From contig CASFRS010000018.1 of assembly GCA_949297125.1 (NCBI GenBank), positions 1 to 64,000 of the forward strand: a stretch of 64,000 bases of DNA, given 5' to 3'. This DNA comes from an uncultured Bacteroidales bacterium. GTDB taxonomy: Bacteria; Bacteroidota; Bacteroidia; Bacteroidales; G3-4614. The notes below the pieces were generated by a model, which saw only the letters and a list, made by a program, of their open reading frames with translations, ran no database searches and was not told the DNA's origin. Every line of letters starts with the position of its first letter. The stretch's first letter is position 1. The position numbers and the translations under genes were made by a program. This document shows positions 17,728 through 28,518 of this stretch, piece by piece.

Positions 17728-19044
17728 CTATCTGCCTATTCCTTCATAGCAGAACCCGAGCGATGTGAGATAATCCTTTTCGTATATGTTGCGTCCGTCG
17801 AGTATGTACGGGGTGCGCATACGTTTCTTTATATCGTTCCAGTCGGGCATCCTGAACTGTTTCCACTCGGTCAGCAACATCAGTACGTCCGCACCGTTTA
17901 CCGATTCGTACATGTCTTTGGCATATGTTATAGCCTTGTCTGCGAATATCTTTTGCGATGTCTTAACGGCTATAGGGTCGTACGCGGTTATCTGGCATCC
18001 CGAAGTCAGCAGGGCGTTTATTATATCCAGCGATGGGGCGTCACGCATGTCGTCGGTTTCGGGTTTGAAGGCGAGCCCCCAAACGGCTACCTTTTTATCG
18101 GCGATATCACCGCTGTAGTGTTTCAGGAATTTGTTGTACAGAACGCTTTTCTGTCTGTCGTTTACTTTTTCTACGGCTTTGAGTACCGTCATTTCAACGC
18201 CGTTTTCCTCGCCCGTCTTTATGAGTGCGCGTATGTCTTTAGGAAAACACGACCCTCCGTAACCTATTCCGGCATACAGGAACTTGTTCCCGATGCGTCC
18301 GTCCCCGCCCATTCCTGCACGGACCTGGGTTATGTCGGCGCCGACCCGTTCGCTCAGGTTGGCTATGTCGTTCATAAAACTGATTCGGGTTGCAAGCATG
18401 GCATTCGATGCGTATTTGGTCATCTCGGACGAAGCTATATCCATGAACATTACCCTGAAGTTGTTTATAAGGAACGGTTTGTACAAACGCGTCAGAATTT
18501 TGCGGGCTTTTTCGCTTTCTATTCCCACAACCACGCGGTCGGGGCTCATGAAGTCCTTTACCGCATTCCCTTCTTTCAGGAATTCGGGATTGGACGCCAC
18601 GTCGAACTCTATATCTGCCCCTCTTTTATCCAGTTCCCGGCGTATGGCCTCTTTTACTTTCATCGATGTCCCTACCGGCACGGTACTTTTGGTTACTACA
18701 AGCAGGTAGCCGGTCATGCACTGTCCTATCTCCGAAGCCATCCCCATAACATACGACAGGTCGGCGCTCCCGTCCTGTGCCGGAGGAGTACCTACGGCGC
18801 AGAACAGGATTTCAAGCCCGTCCATTACCGACGGCAAGTCTGTCGTGAACCGAAGCCTCCCTTCCCGGGCGTTCTTCTTTACCATATCTTCAAGCCCCGG
18901 TTCATATATGGGAATTACACCGTTTTTGAGATTCTCTATTTTTTTCTTGTCGATATCGACGCATGTAACGTTATTGCCCATTTCCGCGAAACAGGCCCCA
19001 CTGACCAAACCTACATATCCGGTGCCAACTACTGCTATTTTCAC
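17728..19044 (-). CDS. ugd: UDP-glucose/GDP-mannose dehydrogenase family, probably UDP-glucose 6-dehydrogenase
   Basis: 438 residues. VVGTGYVGLVSG (residues 5-16) is the NAD-binding loop, NPEFLKEG and GYGGSCFPKD (catalytic Cys) define the family, and the C-terminal domain (about 315-438) binds the UDP-sugar. It oxidises a UDP-hexose to a uronate for capsule or exopolysaccharide. Encoded 21 bases downstream of the sugar transferase at 19066, so both probably serve one surface glycan. Confidence 0.9.
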   Translation of the reverse strand: MKIAVVGTGYVGLVSGACFAEMGNNVTCVDIDKKKIENLKNGVIPIYEPGLEDMVKKNAREGRLRFTTDLPSVMDGLEILFCAVGTPPAQDGSADLSYVMGMASEIGQCMTGYLLVVTKSTVPVGTSMKVKEAIRRELDKRGADIEFDVASNPEFLKEGNAVKDFMSPDRVVVGIESEKARKILTRLYKPFLINNFRVMFMDIASSEMTKYASNAMLATRISFMNDIANLSERVGADITQVRAGMGGDGRIGNKFLYAGIGYGGSCFPKDIRALIKTGEENGVEMTVLKAVEKVNDRQKSVLYNKFLKHYSGDIADKKVAVWGLAFKPETDDMRDAPSLDIINALLTSGCQITAYDPIAVKTSQKIFADKAITYAKDMYESVNGADVLMLLTEWKQFRMPDWNDIKKRMRTPYILDGRNIYEKDYLTSLGFCYEGIGR

Positions 19045-19065
19045 GTTTTGTTTTTGTTAATCGTT

Positions 19066-20454
19066 TCAGAATGCGTTGTCATCTCCTTTTACGGCTTGCC
19101 ATATTGTAAGGAGTATTATTTTTATATCCAGCAGGAAATTCCAGTGCTCGATGTACCATATGTCGTGCTTGACACGCATTTCCATTTGCGTCAGTTCTTT
19201 TGTCTCGCCCCTGTATCCGTTTACCTGTGCCCAGCCTGTCAGCCCCGGTTTTATGAAATGCCGCACCATATACTTGTCTATTATGGCCGAATATTCTTTT
19301 GTATGTTTCAGCATGTGCGGCCGCGGGCCTACTACCGACATCTCCCCTTTGAAGATGTTGATGAACTGCGGAAATTCGTCCAGACTCGTTTTCCTGAGGA
19401 AACGCCCTATTTTGGTAATTCTGTCGTCTCCCCTTACCGCCTGTTTTGAATCGCTTTCGCTGTTCAGTTTCATTGTCCTGAACTTCAGGCATTCAAACTC
19501 TTTTCCCATAAGTCCTGTCCTTTTCTGCCTGAACAGGACAGGGCCGGGCGACGACCGTTTTACAGCTATCGCAATGGGTACGAACCATAGTGGGAACAGA
19601 AGCAGTACAATGCCGGATATTATCAGGTCCATTGTCCTTTTTATAAGGCGGAACTCCCATTTTTGCAACGGTTCTTCCCGTACCGAGAACAGGGGGATAG
19701 CCCCAAGTGTCTGGAAATTCAGCCGCCGCAATACGTAACGGCGGATTTCCGGGACAATATAAAACCTTATGGAGTTGCGTTCGGATATCTGTATCAGATT
19801 GATAATCTTGTTGTCCTGCGAGCCGGGCAGTGCGCAATATATTTCATCCACCTTATGTTCCTTGCAGAACTTCTCCACATCGTCCGTGCAGCCCAACAAC
19901 TGCGATTTTATCCCGTCGTTCGTCTCCGACGGGTTGTCGTCGAAGAAACCGAGGAACTTGTAGCCGTATCCCATATCGGAGCCGAGCTCGTTGTACAGCA
20001 TCAGGCCGGTTTTACCTGCACCCACTATAACCACGCGCCTGAAGTTGTACCCTTTGCGCCGGTAATACTTCAACAGCCTGTTTACTATTATCCACCACAG
20101 GTTGAGCGCCACATACAGGCCGACGAAAAATATGGCCAGTGTTTTTGTCTTTATCTCGAACTGCAGGAACATCGAGAGCGACAGGAATATCAGGAAGTAG
20201 AGCAGCACCGACCTCGTGGTCGTCAGCAACAATTCGTCTATATATGTTACGCGGTTGTTGTGTACGTCGCGGAACATTATGCTTACCGGAATGTATGCAA
20301 TGTTGAGGACAAACCATACTATTTTCCGGTTGAACGAGTCTGTCAGGTCGGGGGGCAGGAATAGGCACGAGAGGAGAAATACCATGTTTATACAGATAAA
20401 ATCTCCTGCAGTAACTATTGTCCTTATAAATTGTCCTTTTCTCCTCTTGCCCAT
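19066..20454 (-). CDS. Undecaprenyl-phosphate glucose phosphotransferase (WcaJ-like)
   Basis: 462 residues from ATG 20454; a TTG at 20481 would add nine residues. Four to five N-terminal membrane helices, a CoA-binding-like Rossmann domain (VVIVGAGKTGLMLYNELG), a further helix, then the sugar transferase domain with KRTGLMGKEFECLKFRTM, SLDEFPQFINIFKGEMSVVGPRP and GLTGWAQVNGYRG. It loads the first sugar phosphate onto undecaprenyl phosphate. Followed by ugd. It is the second protein of this type in the window (see 12504). Confidence 0.9.
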   Translation of the reverse strand: MGKRRKGQFIRTIVTAGDFICINMVFLLSCLFLPPDLTDSFNRKIVWFVLNIAYIPVSIMFRDVHNNRVTYIDELLLTTTRSVLLYFLIFLSLSMFLQFEIKTKTLAIFFVGLYVALNLWWIIVNRLLKYYRRKGYNFRRVVIVGAGKTGLMLYNELGSDMGYGYKFLGFFDDNPSETNDGIKSQLLGCTDDVEKFCKEHKVDEIYCALPGSQDNKIINLIQISERNSIRFYIVPEIRRYVLRRLNFQTLGAIPLFSVREEPLQKWEFRLIKRTMDLIISGIVLLLFPLWFVPIAIAVKRSSPGPVLFRQKRTGLMGKEFECLKFRTMKLNSESDSKQAVRGDDRITKIGRFLRKTSLDEFPQFINIFKGEMSVVGPRPHMLKHTKEYSAIIDKYMVRHFIKPGLTGWAQVNGYRGETKELTQMEMRVKHDIWYIEHWNFLLDIKIILLTIWQAVKGDDNAF

Positions 20455-20499
20455 ATCTCGCAAAATGCGGCGCAAATACAAAATGAACAGAATGCCACT

Positions 20500-22401
20500 T
20501 TATTTCATGCTCTCGTCGATCATCTCAATTTTCTGAGCTATCAGCTGCATGTCGTCCTTCAGTTTCTTGATTTTCCTTTCTATCTCCTTGACTATGCTGT
20601 TACCCTGCTTGGAAGATATGTTGAAAAAGCCCATATTGTTTTCGCAGGTCTGAAGTTCGGCCTTCATGCGGTCGTATGTCCTCAGGAGACGGTCTCTTTC
20701 GCTTTGCAGTTTCGAGCCGCTGCCGCCAGAAATATCCTTTATTGCGGACGCGAATGCCGAAAGTTTGGCATTTCTGTTCTGTATGTTGAATTTTTCAAAC
20801 TGTTCGTCGAGGGCAGCCTTGAACGCTTTGTTGAGCTTGTCTTTCTCCTTGAACGGAACGAAACCTATGCTGTTCCATTCGGCAATTATGGTACGCAGTT
20901 CATTCTCCGCTTCCTTTACGTCCAGATCGGAATTTATAGCCGAAATCTTTTCTATAAGCGCGCGCTTTGCCTCCAGGTTGGCTTTTTCGGCTTCCATTTG
21001 CCCGGCAGTCTCTTTTGCCTTGCGCTCAAAAAAGTAATCGCATGCGCCTATGAAGCGTTTCCACAAAGCATCGGAATATTTCCGCGGGACAGCTCCTACG
21101 GTTTTCCACTCTTTCTGGAGGGCTATGTATTTTTCAGTGGCCTTTTGCCAGTCGGTACTCTCCTTCATTTCTTCGGCCTTTTCGCACAAAGCCCGTTTCT
21201 GTTCGAGATTTTTCGCAAACTCGGTTTTTACGGTTTTGTAGTATTCCGACTTTTTCTTGAAGAATATGTCGCAGGCATTCCTGAAACGTTCGTACAGTTG
21301 GTTGCTCTTTTTTCTCGACGTATACCCGGTCTTTTTCCATTCGGCCTGAATCTCCACTATCTCTTTCGTCTTGTCCTCCCATGCCTGAAAACTCTTCAAG
21401 GCATCGGTATCGATGGCCTCTATCTTTTCGCACAACTTTATTTTCGCTTCCTCGCTCTCTTTCTCCTTCTCCTTTATAGCCTCGAAGTGCGCCTGGTACT
21501 CTTTGCTTATTACTGTGGATGCATTCTTGAACCTGGTCCAAATCTGCTCGCGCAGTTCCCTCTCTACCGGGCCTGTATTGCGCCACTCCTCGTGCAGCCG
21601 TTGCAGTTCCTTGAATGCGGCTATTATGTCCTTCTGCCCGGCCAAAGCCTCGGCCGCATTGCAAAGGGCGGTCTTCTGTTCGAGATTCTTTTTGAAATCG
21701 TAATCCCGGAGTTCCTTGTTTATTTTCAGCATGTCGTAGAACTGTTCTACGCAGTGCTGGAAGTTTTTCCACATCTGGTTGACGGCAGGGGCGGGAATAT
21801 CCGTAATTTCCTTGAATGCCTGCTGCAACTGCTGGAATTCGTTGTACCGTTTGTTTATATTGTCCGAGTCGTTTACGATTTCGGCCATTTCGTTCAAGAC
21901 TGCCTGTTTGCGCTCGAGGTTCCTGTTTCTCCTTTCCTCCTGTTCTGCCAGGAACCGGGCTTTCTTCTCCTTGAATGTCTGGAGGGCGCTTTTCAGCCTC
22001 TCTTCCAATACGTCGGGCGAAGGGACAAAGGGCTCCTCCGGCTCCGCCTGATTACCGGCTTCATATTCTGCCTTCTCCGCTTCAACCTCCTGTTTGCGCA
22101 GTTTGTAGTAAATCTGTTTCAGGTGCTCTATTTCGTCCTTTACTTCTTCAACGGACGAATTTACAAGTTTTTCGACCCGTTCCACTATTTGCGGCCTTGT
22201 GTATTCGGGCTTTGTTTCATTATCCCGGGCCAGGGCAGCCGTTTCTCCTTCCGCCTCCGGCTCTGCAGCAAACTCTTCCGTGCTGTCCGTCCCGTTATTT
22301 TCCGGGTGTGAGGCCTCGGGCTCTGTTGCCGTTCCGCCCATTACTATATCTTCTTCTTCGTTTCTCATTTCCGGTAAAACACTCTCTTTTTGTTCAGTCA
22401 T
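20500..22401 (-). CDS. DUF349 repeat protein
   Basis: 633 residues, very rich in Glu and Lys, with no membrane segment. An acidic low-complexity N-terminus (about 1-80) is followed by five DUF349 units of about 75 residues between about 175 and 560, each with a W-(K/R)-x-[TI]-G-like core (EEWRNTGPV, AEWKKTGYT, KEWKTVGAV, AEWNSIGFV; the first is degenerate). The C-terminus is a coiled coil. The family is conserved in Bacteroidota but its role is not established; nucleic-acid or ribosome interaction has been suggested for DUF349 proteins. Transcribed alone, ahead of the sugar transferase. Confidence 0.85.
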   Translation of the reverse strand: MTEQKESVLPEMRNEEEDIVMGGTATEPEASHPENNGTDSTEEFAAEPEAEGETAALARDNETKPEYTRPQIVERVEKLVNSSVEEVKDEIEHLKQIYYKLRKQEVEAEKAEYEAGNQAEPEEPFVPSPDVLEERLKSALQTFKEKKARFLAEQEERRNRNLERKQAVLNEMAEIVNDSDNINKRYNEFQQLQQAFKEITDIPAPAVNQMWKNFQHCVEQFYDMLKINKELRDYDFKKNLEQKTALCNAAEALAGQKDIIAAFKELQRLHEEWRNTGPVERELREQIWTRFKNASTVISKEYQAHFEAIKEKEKESEEAKIKLCEKIEAIDTDALKSFQAWEDKTKEIVEIQAEWKKTGYTSRKKSNQLYERFRNACDIFFKKKSEYYKTVKTEFAKNLEQKRALCEKAEEMKESTDWQKATEKYIALQKEWKTVGAVPRKYSDALWKRFIGACDYFFERKAKETAGQMEAEKANLEAKRALIEKISAINSDLDVKEAENELRTIIAEWNSIGFVPFKEKDKLNKAFKAALDEQFEKFNIQNRNAKLSAFASAIKDISGGSGSKLQSERDRLLRTYDRMKAELQTCENNMGFFNISSKQGNSIVKEIERKIKKLKDDMQLIAQKIEMIDESMK

Positions 22402-22588
22402 ATCTGTTCGCTATTTGTGAATGATGTCCTCTTTGCGGCATCGGCAATTGCACGACAATACACGCGCCGGATTGCACAAGCCGCCGTCATCTCCCATTTA
22501 CTTTGCTGTTCTACGGCAAAAATAAGGATTTTATTTATCTATTAAAATATTATGCAGATTTTTATATGCGAAAAAAACTGTTAATATT

Positions 22589-23824
22589 TCAAATAGCATT
22601 GTAATACAATGTGGTACAATTTGTTGGGGTCAGGAATTTTTCAGCGGCATGTCTGATGTCGCGTTCATTGACCTGGCGGTACCGGCCGGTGAGCGAGGCA
22701 AGGTCGCCCGCGTCGCCCAACAGCTCGAAATATGCCAGCCGTGCGGCGTATTCGGCGTTATCGGTCCGGTCGAAAAGTTCGGCCGATTCAAACTTGTTTA
22801 CAACTTTTCTCAGTTCATGTTCCGGTATTTTCCCGAGCGACAGTTTTTCGATTTCGCTTTCTATGGCCCTGTCCGCTTCTTCCAGTTCTACGCCGGGCAG
22901 TACAAAGCCGGAAACGATAAGCAAGCCCGGGTCGATGTCGCCGGTAACTGATGCATCGATTGAAAAGAACAGGCGTTTCCTTTTTGTCAGTTCTGTTTTG
23001 AGGCGCGATGATTTTCCGTTGGCAAGTATATCCGATACGAGATCGAGGCACGGGTATTCCGCATCATTTCTTCCCGGAATATGCCATACCTTGTATATGG
23101 CATCGGCCCTGACGTTCCGCTCTACACTCTTTTTCCTCGCTTTCTTTTGTTCGGGTTCTTCTGCGATTGCAGTACGTTTGCCGCCCGATGCGGCAAGAGG
23201 GGAGAACCATTTTTCGACAAGTTCCATGCACCGGTCGAACTTTATGTTCCCGACTATCGACAGCACTGCGTTGTCCGGCGAATAATAACTGTTGTAGTAC
23301 TCCTTTATGTCGTTTAGCGTAATGGCGTTTATTTCAGCTATATTGTTACCTATAACCCTGTTCCTGTAAGGATGTATCCTGTATGCAGTTTTCCTGTATA
23401 GGTAAGATGCATCGCCATACGGGCGGTTCAGGTTCCTTTGCTTGAATTCCTCCGTTACAACGCTCCTTTGGACAGACAGGGCCCGCTCGTCGAGATTCAG
23501 GAACGACATGCGGTCGGCTTCAGCCCATAGTGCCGTTTCAATATTGCGCGCAGGTACTATATCGTAGTAGTTCGTTATGTCGGCGGTCGTGTAAGCGTTG
23601 TTTTCCCCTCCGGCATTCTGGATTGCCGTGTCGAAGTTGGGGACGTTGGCCGATCCCCCGAACATCAGATGCTCCATAAGGTGCGCGCATCCGCTTTTTC
23701 CCTTTGGGTCGTTTTTGCCGCCTACATTGTACAGGGTATTGACGACGGCAATCTCCGTCAGGGGATTGTAGCTGTGGACTATACGCAGCCCGTTAGGCAA
23801 GACGTGTCTGTTGATGTCGTTCAT
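22589..23824 (-). CDS. M16-family zinc peptidase
   Basis: 411 residues from ATG 23824, where the conserved LPNGLRIV begins. The inverted zinc motif HLMEH lies at about residues 67-71, with a downstream Glu about 75 residues later, and the R/Y-type C-terminal domain (about 220-411) is complete. It lacks a signal peptide, so it is probably cytoplasmic, like the single-domain processing-peptidase type. Substrate unknown. It is followed by a gap of 187 bases before the DUF349 gene and is divergent from the cys cluster. Confidence 0.9.
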   Translation of the reverse strand: MNDINRHVLPNGLRIVHSYNPLTEIAVVNTLYNVGGKNDPKGKSGCAHLMEHLMFGGSANVPNFDTAIQNAGGENNAYTTADITNYYDIVPARNIETALWAEADRMSFLNLDERALSVQRSVVTEEFKQRNLNRPYGDASYLYRKTAYRIHPYRNRVIGNNIAEINAITLNDIKEYYNSYYSPDNAVLSIVGNIKFDRCMELVEKWFSPLAASGGKRTAIAEEPEQKKARKKSVERNVRADAIYKVWHIPGRNDAEYPCLDLVSDILANGKSSRLKTELTKRKRLFFSIDASVTGDIDPGLLIVSGFVLPGVELEEADRAIESEIEKLSLGKIPEHELRKVVNKFESAELFDRTDNAEYAARLAYFELLGDAGDLASLTGRYRQVNERDIRHAAEKFLTPTNCTTLYYNAI

Positions 23825-23930
23825 ATCGGGGTTCCGGTGCTGAAAATAACGGCAGCGAAAATAATCATTAAGCCTCAAACGGGCAAATGCGGGAAAAGCG
23901 GGCAGGCAGGTAAAACATTTTTTACATTTC

Positions 23931-23962
23931 TTGCATACGGATTAATTTATTTACTACCTTTG
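23931..23962 (+). promoter_or_regulatory. Promoter of the sulfate activation cluster
   Basis: TTG (23931-23933) and TACCTTTG (23955-23962) with a 21-base spacer. The leader to the cysQ start is about 170 bases, long enough to hold regulation, although I recognise no riboswitch in it. Confidence 0.55.
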
Positions 23963-24137
23963 GCGTTTGAAATTTTTAATACAATGCAGGTATACGGCGC
24001 ATGGTGCCGACGGGTTTCTTGAAGCAGCCGTATAGATGCATGGTTAATGTCCCCTGCCATAATTGAAGGTCCGGACAACGATAAGGCGCGTATGCCGCTT
24101 GCCGGGCAATCGGGTACGGAATAGTTGGTTTTACTGT

Positions 24138-24950
24138 ATGGGAAAAGACTTGGAATCATTACTTGGTACAGCAATAAAAGCAGCCGTACAAGCCGGAAAC
24201 GGGATAATGGAGATATATTCCGATGAAAATGCCGATTTCGGTGTGGAAATGAAATCGGACAATTCGCCCTTGACGATAGCCGACAGGAAATCGGACGGAA
24301 TAATCGCTTCGTACCTTTCCAAAACCGGAATACCGCTCCTTGGGGAAGAGATAAAGAACAGCCCGTACGAAGAGCGTAAGAACTGGAATCTGTTATGGGT
24401 GGTAGACCCTCTCGACGGGACAAAGGAGTTTATCAAGAGAAACGGGGAATTTACCGTCAATATAGCGCTGGTGGAAAATTCCGCCCCGATACTTGGCGTG
24501 ATATACGTGCCGGCAAAGAATACGCTATATTTCGGGCTCTCGGGGTTCGGGAGCAGAATGGCCGAAAACGTCTCTGCCCGGGAGAGTTGCGATGATATAA
24601 TGGCCCGGAGCAGGCAGATGCCGCCGGGAGGGAACAGCTGTCGCCCGTATACCGTAGTAGCGTCCCGTTCGCATTTGTCCCCCGAAACGGAGGCTTTCAT
24701 CGCAGAGAGGAAAAAGGTTTACCCCGACCTCGTAACGGTCAGTGCGGGAAGTTCCCTGAAAATATGCCTCGTGTGCGAGGGTAAAGCCGATGTATACCCC
24801 CGTTTTGCCCCTACCATGGAGTGGGATACGGCAGCAGGGGATGCCATTGCCAGAGCCATGGGGCTTAGATGTACGCTTCCCGACGGCATTACCCCGCTGT
24901 CATACAATAAAGCCGAATTGAGGAATCCCTGGTTTGTTGTAGAACGATAG
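24138..24950 (+). CDS. cysQ: 3'(2'),5'-bisphosphate nucleotidase
   Basis: 270 residues from ATG 24138. The inositol-monophosphatase fold is shown by LLGEE (67-71), DPLDGTKEF (90-98) and EWDTAAGDAI (228-237), which hold the Mg ions. It hydrolyses PAP, the by-product of PAPS use, to AMP. Being the first gene of a PAPS-producing cluster that ends in a sulfotransferase fits this role well. The SLC13 gene follows after 12 bases. Confidence 0.93.
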   Translation: MGKDLESLLGTAIKAAVQAGNGIMEIYSDENADFGVEMKSDNSPLTIADRKSDGIIASYLSKTGIPLLGEEIKNSPYEERKNWNLLWVVDPLDGTKEFIKRNGEFTVNIALVENSAPILGVIYVPAKNTLYFGLSGFGSRMAENVSARESCDDIMARSRQMPPGGNSCRPYTVVASRSHLSPETEAFIAERKKVYPDLVTVSAGSSLKICLVCEGKADVYPRFAPTMEWDTAAGDAIARAMGLRCTLPDGITPLSYNKAELRNPWFVVER

Positions 24951-24962
24951 AATAGACAGGAT

Positions 24963-26780
24963 ATGAATATAGAAGCCTTATTTGTACTTTGCACCCTTAT
25001 CGTAATGCTTGTGGTGCTGGCAACGGACCGTATGAGGCCGGGGCTGACACTGCTGCTTGTGGCAATAATCATGATGCTTACCGGAATAATAACCCCTTCC
25101 GAAATGGTGGCCGGTTTCAGCAACAAGGGAATGATTACGGTTGCAATACTGTTCCTGGTCAGCGAGGGGGTACGGCGTTCTGGTGCGCTGGACCACATAA
25201 TAAAAAGCATCCTGCCCCAAAAGAAGACATCGGTGGCAAAAGCGCAGTTGAAAATGTTGCCGGCAGTAGGTGCTATATCGGCGTTCCTCAACAATACGGC
25301 AGTAGTGGTAATATTCGCCCCGATAGTAAAGAAATGGGCGCAGTACGTTGGGATGCCCATGAAGAAATTCCTGATACCGCTGTCGTATGCAACGGTGCTG
25401 GGCGGGACATGTACGTTGATAGGGACATCGACAAACCTTGTCGTGTACGGCATGATGCAGCAGAACGGGTACGACATGAAGATGTTTGAACTGTCGAAAG
25501 TCGGGGTCATAATACTTGCCGTGGGGCTCATATATATGCTGATTGCGTCTAAACGCCTTTTGCCGAACGAGGAGAAAGACCGCGGGCCGTCCGCAAGCGA
25601 GGGAGGCAGGAAAGAATTCTTCTTTGAACTTGCCCTGACAGATAACTCGCCGTTTATAGGGGAAAAGATAGAGAACGGGCATGTATCCCTGCTGGCGCAG
25701 AATTCCATATCGGGCATCAGGAGGAACGGCGAGTATATCGATACGTCTGACAGGACCATTGAAATAGAACAGGGCGATATACTGATAATAGCAGGGAGGA
25801 CCCCGCATGTAGAGCATCTGACGAAAATAGATGGGGCGCGCCTCCTGTCTCTGACGCAGGCCGACCCTGCTTTCCTGAAAAATGCCGACAATGTGGTGGA
25901 AGTGGTTCTCGCCCCCCGTTTCCCGGGCTTGAGACAGACGCTCAAGGAGTTCGATTTTTTCCGCCGGTACGGAGCCATAATAATAGCCATAAACAAAGGC
26001 GGGAAAACCATAACATCGGGATTCGAGGATGTAAAGTTCGAGGAGGGGGACGATCTGATACTGCTTACGAACGATTCTTTCAGAAAAGCGTGGGGCGAAT
26101 CGACGGTGTTCCACCTCATGTCGGACGTGGCCGATTATGAAGCCCCGCAAAAAAAGAGCCGCAAATGGATGGCTCTTGCAATACTTGTAATAATGGTCGT
26201 GGGGGCTTCGCTCGGGGAATACATACAGAAAATAGACGGGTTGAAACTGGATATGTTCTTTTTCGCTGCGGCAGCCCTTTTTGCAATGACGGCACTGAAA
26301 CTTTATCCGGCAAAGAAATATACAAAGTTCATAAGCTGGGATGTCCTGATAGCCATAGCATCGGCATTCGCCATAGCATCGGCCATGACCAACTCGGGCA
26401 TAGCCGATATAATCGCTACAACCATAATATCGTCTGTAAAGGGACTGGGCCCGGTAGCCGTACTGGCAGCCCTTTTCCTCATAACATGCGTATGTACGGA
26501 GTTCATAACCAATAATGCCGCTGCGGCGCTCACTTTCCCCATAGCGTTGTCTATCGCGAAAGAGATGGGGCTGGACCCCATGCCGTTCTTCATAACCATA
26601 TGCGTGGCGGCATCCACTGGGTATGCAGTCCCCATAGGGTATCAGACAAACCTTATAGTGCAGAGCATGGGCGGATACCGTTTTAAGGATTTTATCCGGT
26701 TCGGGCTGCCTCTCGATATATTGATATTCATAACCACCGTAACATTCGTTTCATTAATCTGGGGGTTCAAACCCGCATAA
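24963..26780 (+). CDS. SLC13/DASS-family permease with two TrkA-C domains, probable sulfate transporter
   Basis: 605 residues. Membrane helices at about 1-200 and 400-605 flank two soluble RCK/TrkA-C domains (about 210-300 and 310-390). The paired substrate/sodium motifs [11 protein letters not shown] and [14 protein letters not shown] mark the DASS superfamily; family members with TrkA-C inserts next to cys genes are usually annotated as sulfate permeases. Inner membrane. It would supply the sulfate for the downstream CysD/CysN. cysC starts four bases after the stop. Confidence 0.88.
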   Translation: MNIEALFVLCTLIVMLVVLATDRMRPGLTLLLVAIIMMLTGIITPSEMVAGFSNKGMITVAILFLVSEGVRRSGALDHIIKSILPQKKTSVAKAQLKMLPAVGAISAFLNNTAVVVIFAPIVKKWAQYVGMPMKKFLIPLSYATVLGGTCTLIGTSTNLVVYGMMQQNGYDMKMFELSKVGVIILAVGLIYMLIASKRLLPNEEKDRGPSASEGGRKEFFFELALTDNSPFIGEKIENGHVSLLAQNSISGIRRNGEYIDTSDRTIEIEQGDILIIAGRTPHVEHLTKIDGARLLSLTQADPAFLKNADNVVEVVLAPRFPGLRQTLKEFDFFRRYGAIIIAINKGGKTITSGFEDVKFEEGDDLILLTNDSFRKAWGESTVFHLMSDVADYEAPQKKSRKWMALAILVIMVVGASLGEYIQKIDGLKLDMFFFAAAALFAMTALKLYPAKKYTKFISWDVLIAIASAFAIASAMTNSGIADIIATTIISSVKGLGPVAVLAALFLITCVCTEFITNNAAAALTFPIALSIAKEMGLDPMPFFITICVAASTGYAVPIGYQTNLIVQSMGGYRFKDFIRFGLPLDILIFITTVTFVSLIWGFKPA

Positions 26781-26784
26781 TTTT

Positions 26785-27384
26785 ATGGCAGAAAACAACA
26801 TATATCCGGTATTTGACAGGATGCTCTGTCGGAGCGACAGGGAATCCCTGCTGAAGCAGCACGGCATAGTATTATGGTTTACCGGGTTGTCCGGCTCGGG
26901 AAAGAGCACTTTGGCTATTGCACTGGAACGGGAACTCTTCAAGGCCGGTTTCGTATGCCGTCTGCTCGACGGGGACAATATCCGCACGGGAATAAACAGC
27001 AATCTGGGCTTCTCGGAAGCCGACCGCATAGAAAATATCCGGAGGATAGCGGAGGTGGCCAAACTCTTTGCCGACAGCGGAATAGTAACGCTTGCGTCGT
27101 TTATTTCCCCCACAAGGGAGATCCGCCGCATGGCCGAGAATATTATCGGCAAGGACGACTTTACCGAAATATACGTCAGCACGCCGCTTGAGGTATGCGA
27201 GTCGCGCGACGTGAAAGGCCTTTACAAAAAAGCCAGAAGAGGGGAGATAAAGGACTTTACAGGTATTTCCGCCCCGTTCGAGGCTCCCGACTCTCCTGCC
27301 ATATCGGTCGACACGTCCAAGGCTTCGCTTGAAGAATGCGTGGAAATGCTTAAAAACAAGATTCTGGAAAAAATATCTTACTGA
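26785..27384 (+). CDS. cysC: Adenylylsulfate kinase
   Basis: 199 residues. Walker [10 protein letters not shown] at 34-42, the APS-binding DGDNIR at 62-67 and FISPTREIR near 106-114 are all intact. It phosphorylates APS to PAPS. Third gene of the cluster; a 211-base gap with an inverted repeat and a new promoter separates it from cysD. Confidence 0.95.
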   Translation: MAENNIYPVFDRMLCRSDRESLLKQHGIVLWFTGLSGSGKSTLAIALERELFKAGFVCRLLDGDNIRTGINSNLGFSEADRIENIRRIAEVAKLFADSGIVTLASFISPTREIRRMAENIIGKDDFTEIYVSTPLEVCESRDVKGLYKKARRGEIKDFTGISAPFEAPDSPAISVDTSKASLEECVEMLKNKILEKISY

Positions 27385-27415
27385 AACTCCCGAAACGTGA
27401 AGTTCACGCAACCGG

Positions 27416-27454
27416 ATACACGAATCAGGCACCGGAAAAGGCCGTTTCGTGTAT
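27416..27454 (+). terminator. Stem-loop after cysC
   Basis: Inverted repeat ATACACGAA ... TTCGTGTAT with a 21-base loop, 32 bases after the cysC stop and followed by only a short T stretch. It may partly terminate or protect the cysQ-SLC13-cysC transcript. Confidence 0.35.
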
Positions 27455-27534
27455 TTGTACTGTAAGGGAGTACCCTCCGTAAGCCCCGCATACAGGAGGA
27501 GTGATGCCGCAAGGGTGTCATAAAATTGCGCCTG

Positions 27535-27568
27535 TTGCAGTCAGATTAATATATTATTCGTATTTTTG
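27535..27568 (+). promoter_or_regulatory. Second promoter, before cysD
   Basis: TATTTTTG at 27561-27568 fits TAnnTTTG; TTG at 27535-27537 is 23 bases upstream, slightly longer than the usual spacer. It would give cysD-cysN-sulfotransferase its own transcript with a leader of about 20 bases. Confidence 0.45.
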
Positions 27569-27595
27569 CCGAAGTTTTACGTAATCCTAACAAAG

Positions 27596-28504
27596 ATGGA
27601 AGAATACAAGTTAAGTCATCTAAAAGAGTTAGAAGCGGAATCCATCCACATTATCAGAGAAGTTGTTGCCGAATTCGAGAAGCCTGTAATGTTATATTCA
27701 ATAGGCAAGGACTCGTCGGTTATGGTCAGGCTTGCCGAGAAGGCCTTTGCTCCCGGCAGGGTGCCTTTCCCCCTGATGCACATAGATTCAAAATGGAAGT
27801 TCCGCGAAATGATAGAATTTCGCGACAAATACGCAAAAGAGTACAACTGGAATCTTATAGTCGAATACAACAAGGCTGGATACGAGGCTGGCATCGGCCC
27901 GTTCACGCACGGAAGCAAGGTCCATACCGACGTTATGAAAACGCAGGCGCTCCTGGCTGCCCTCGACAAATATAAATTCGATGCAGCTTTCGGCGGGGCG
28001 AGGCGCGACGAGGAGAAATCGCGCGCCAAGGAGCGCATATTCTCGTTCCGCGACCGCTTCCACCAGTGGGATCCGAAAAACCAGCGTCCGGAACTTTGGG
28101 ACATATACAATGCCAAAGTCCATAAAGGGGAATCGATAAGGGTTTTCCCCCTTTCCAACTGGACAGAACTCGACATATGGCAATACATAAGGCTTGAAAA
28201 GATACCTATCGTGCCGCTCTATTTCGCGAAAGAGCGTCCGGTTGTAAATATCGACGGCAACCTGATAATGGTAGATGACGACCGTATGCCGGAAGAGTAC
28301 CGCAAGAAGGCCAAGATGATGAAAGTGCGTTTCCGTACGTTAGGGTGCTACCCGTTGACGGGCGCAGTGGAATCGGAAGCCGATACGATTGAAAAAATTG
28401 TGGAAGAGATGATGGTAACGACCAAATCGGAGAGGACCACCCGCGTGATAGACTTCGACCAGGATGCCAGCATGGAACAGAAAAAAAGAGAAGGGTACTT
28501 TTAA
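27596..28504 (+). CDS. cysD: Sulfate adenylyltransferase subunit 2
   Basis: 302 residues from ATG 27596. SIGKDSS at 35-41 is the PP-loop of the ATP-pyrophosphatase fold; [31 protein letters not shown] and the C-terminal [10 protein letters not shown] are typical CysD. It adenylylates sulfate to APS, driven by GTP hydrolysis in CysN. cysN follows after 14 bases. Confidence 0.96.
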   Translation: MEEYKLSHLKELEAESIHIIREVVAEFEKPVMLYSIGKDSSVMVRLAEKAFAPGRVPFPLMHIDSKWKFREMIEFRDKYAKEYNWNLIVEYNKAGYEAGIGPFTHGSKVHTDVMKTQALLAALDKYKFDAAFGGARRDEEKSRAKERIFSFRDRFHQWDPKNQRPELWDIYNAKVHKGESIRVFPLSNWTELDIWQYIRLEKIPIVPLYFAKERPVVNIDGNLIMVDDDRMPEEYRKKAKMMKVRFRTLGCYPLTGAVESEADTIEKIVEEMMVTTKSERTTRVIDFDQDASMEQKKREGYF

Positions 28505-28518
28505 AACAAGCAGAGATT

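Noticed and set aside
20431-22311. A large plus-strand ORF opposite the DUF349 gene
   Set aside because: It is the antisense shadow of a repetitive Glu/Lys-rich gene; its Phe/Leu-rich sequence has no domain, and the minus-strand frame has clear repeats.
22490-22535. A further copy of the dispersed repeat before the DUF349 gene
   Set aside because: Only the short piece ACTTTGCTGTTCTACGGCAA is similar; the core GCACTCGGCAT and the hairpin are missing.
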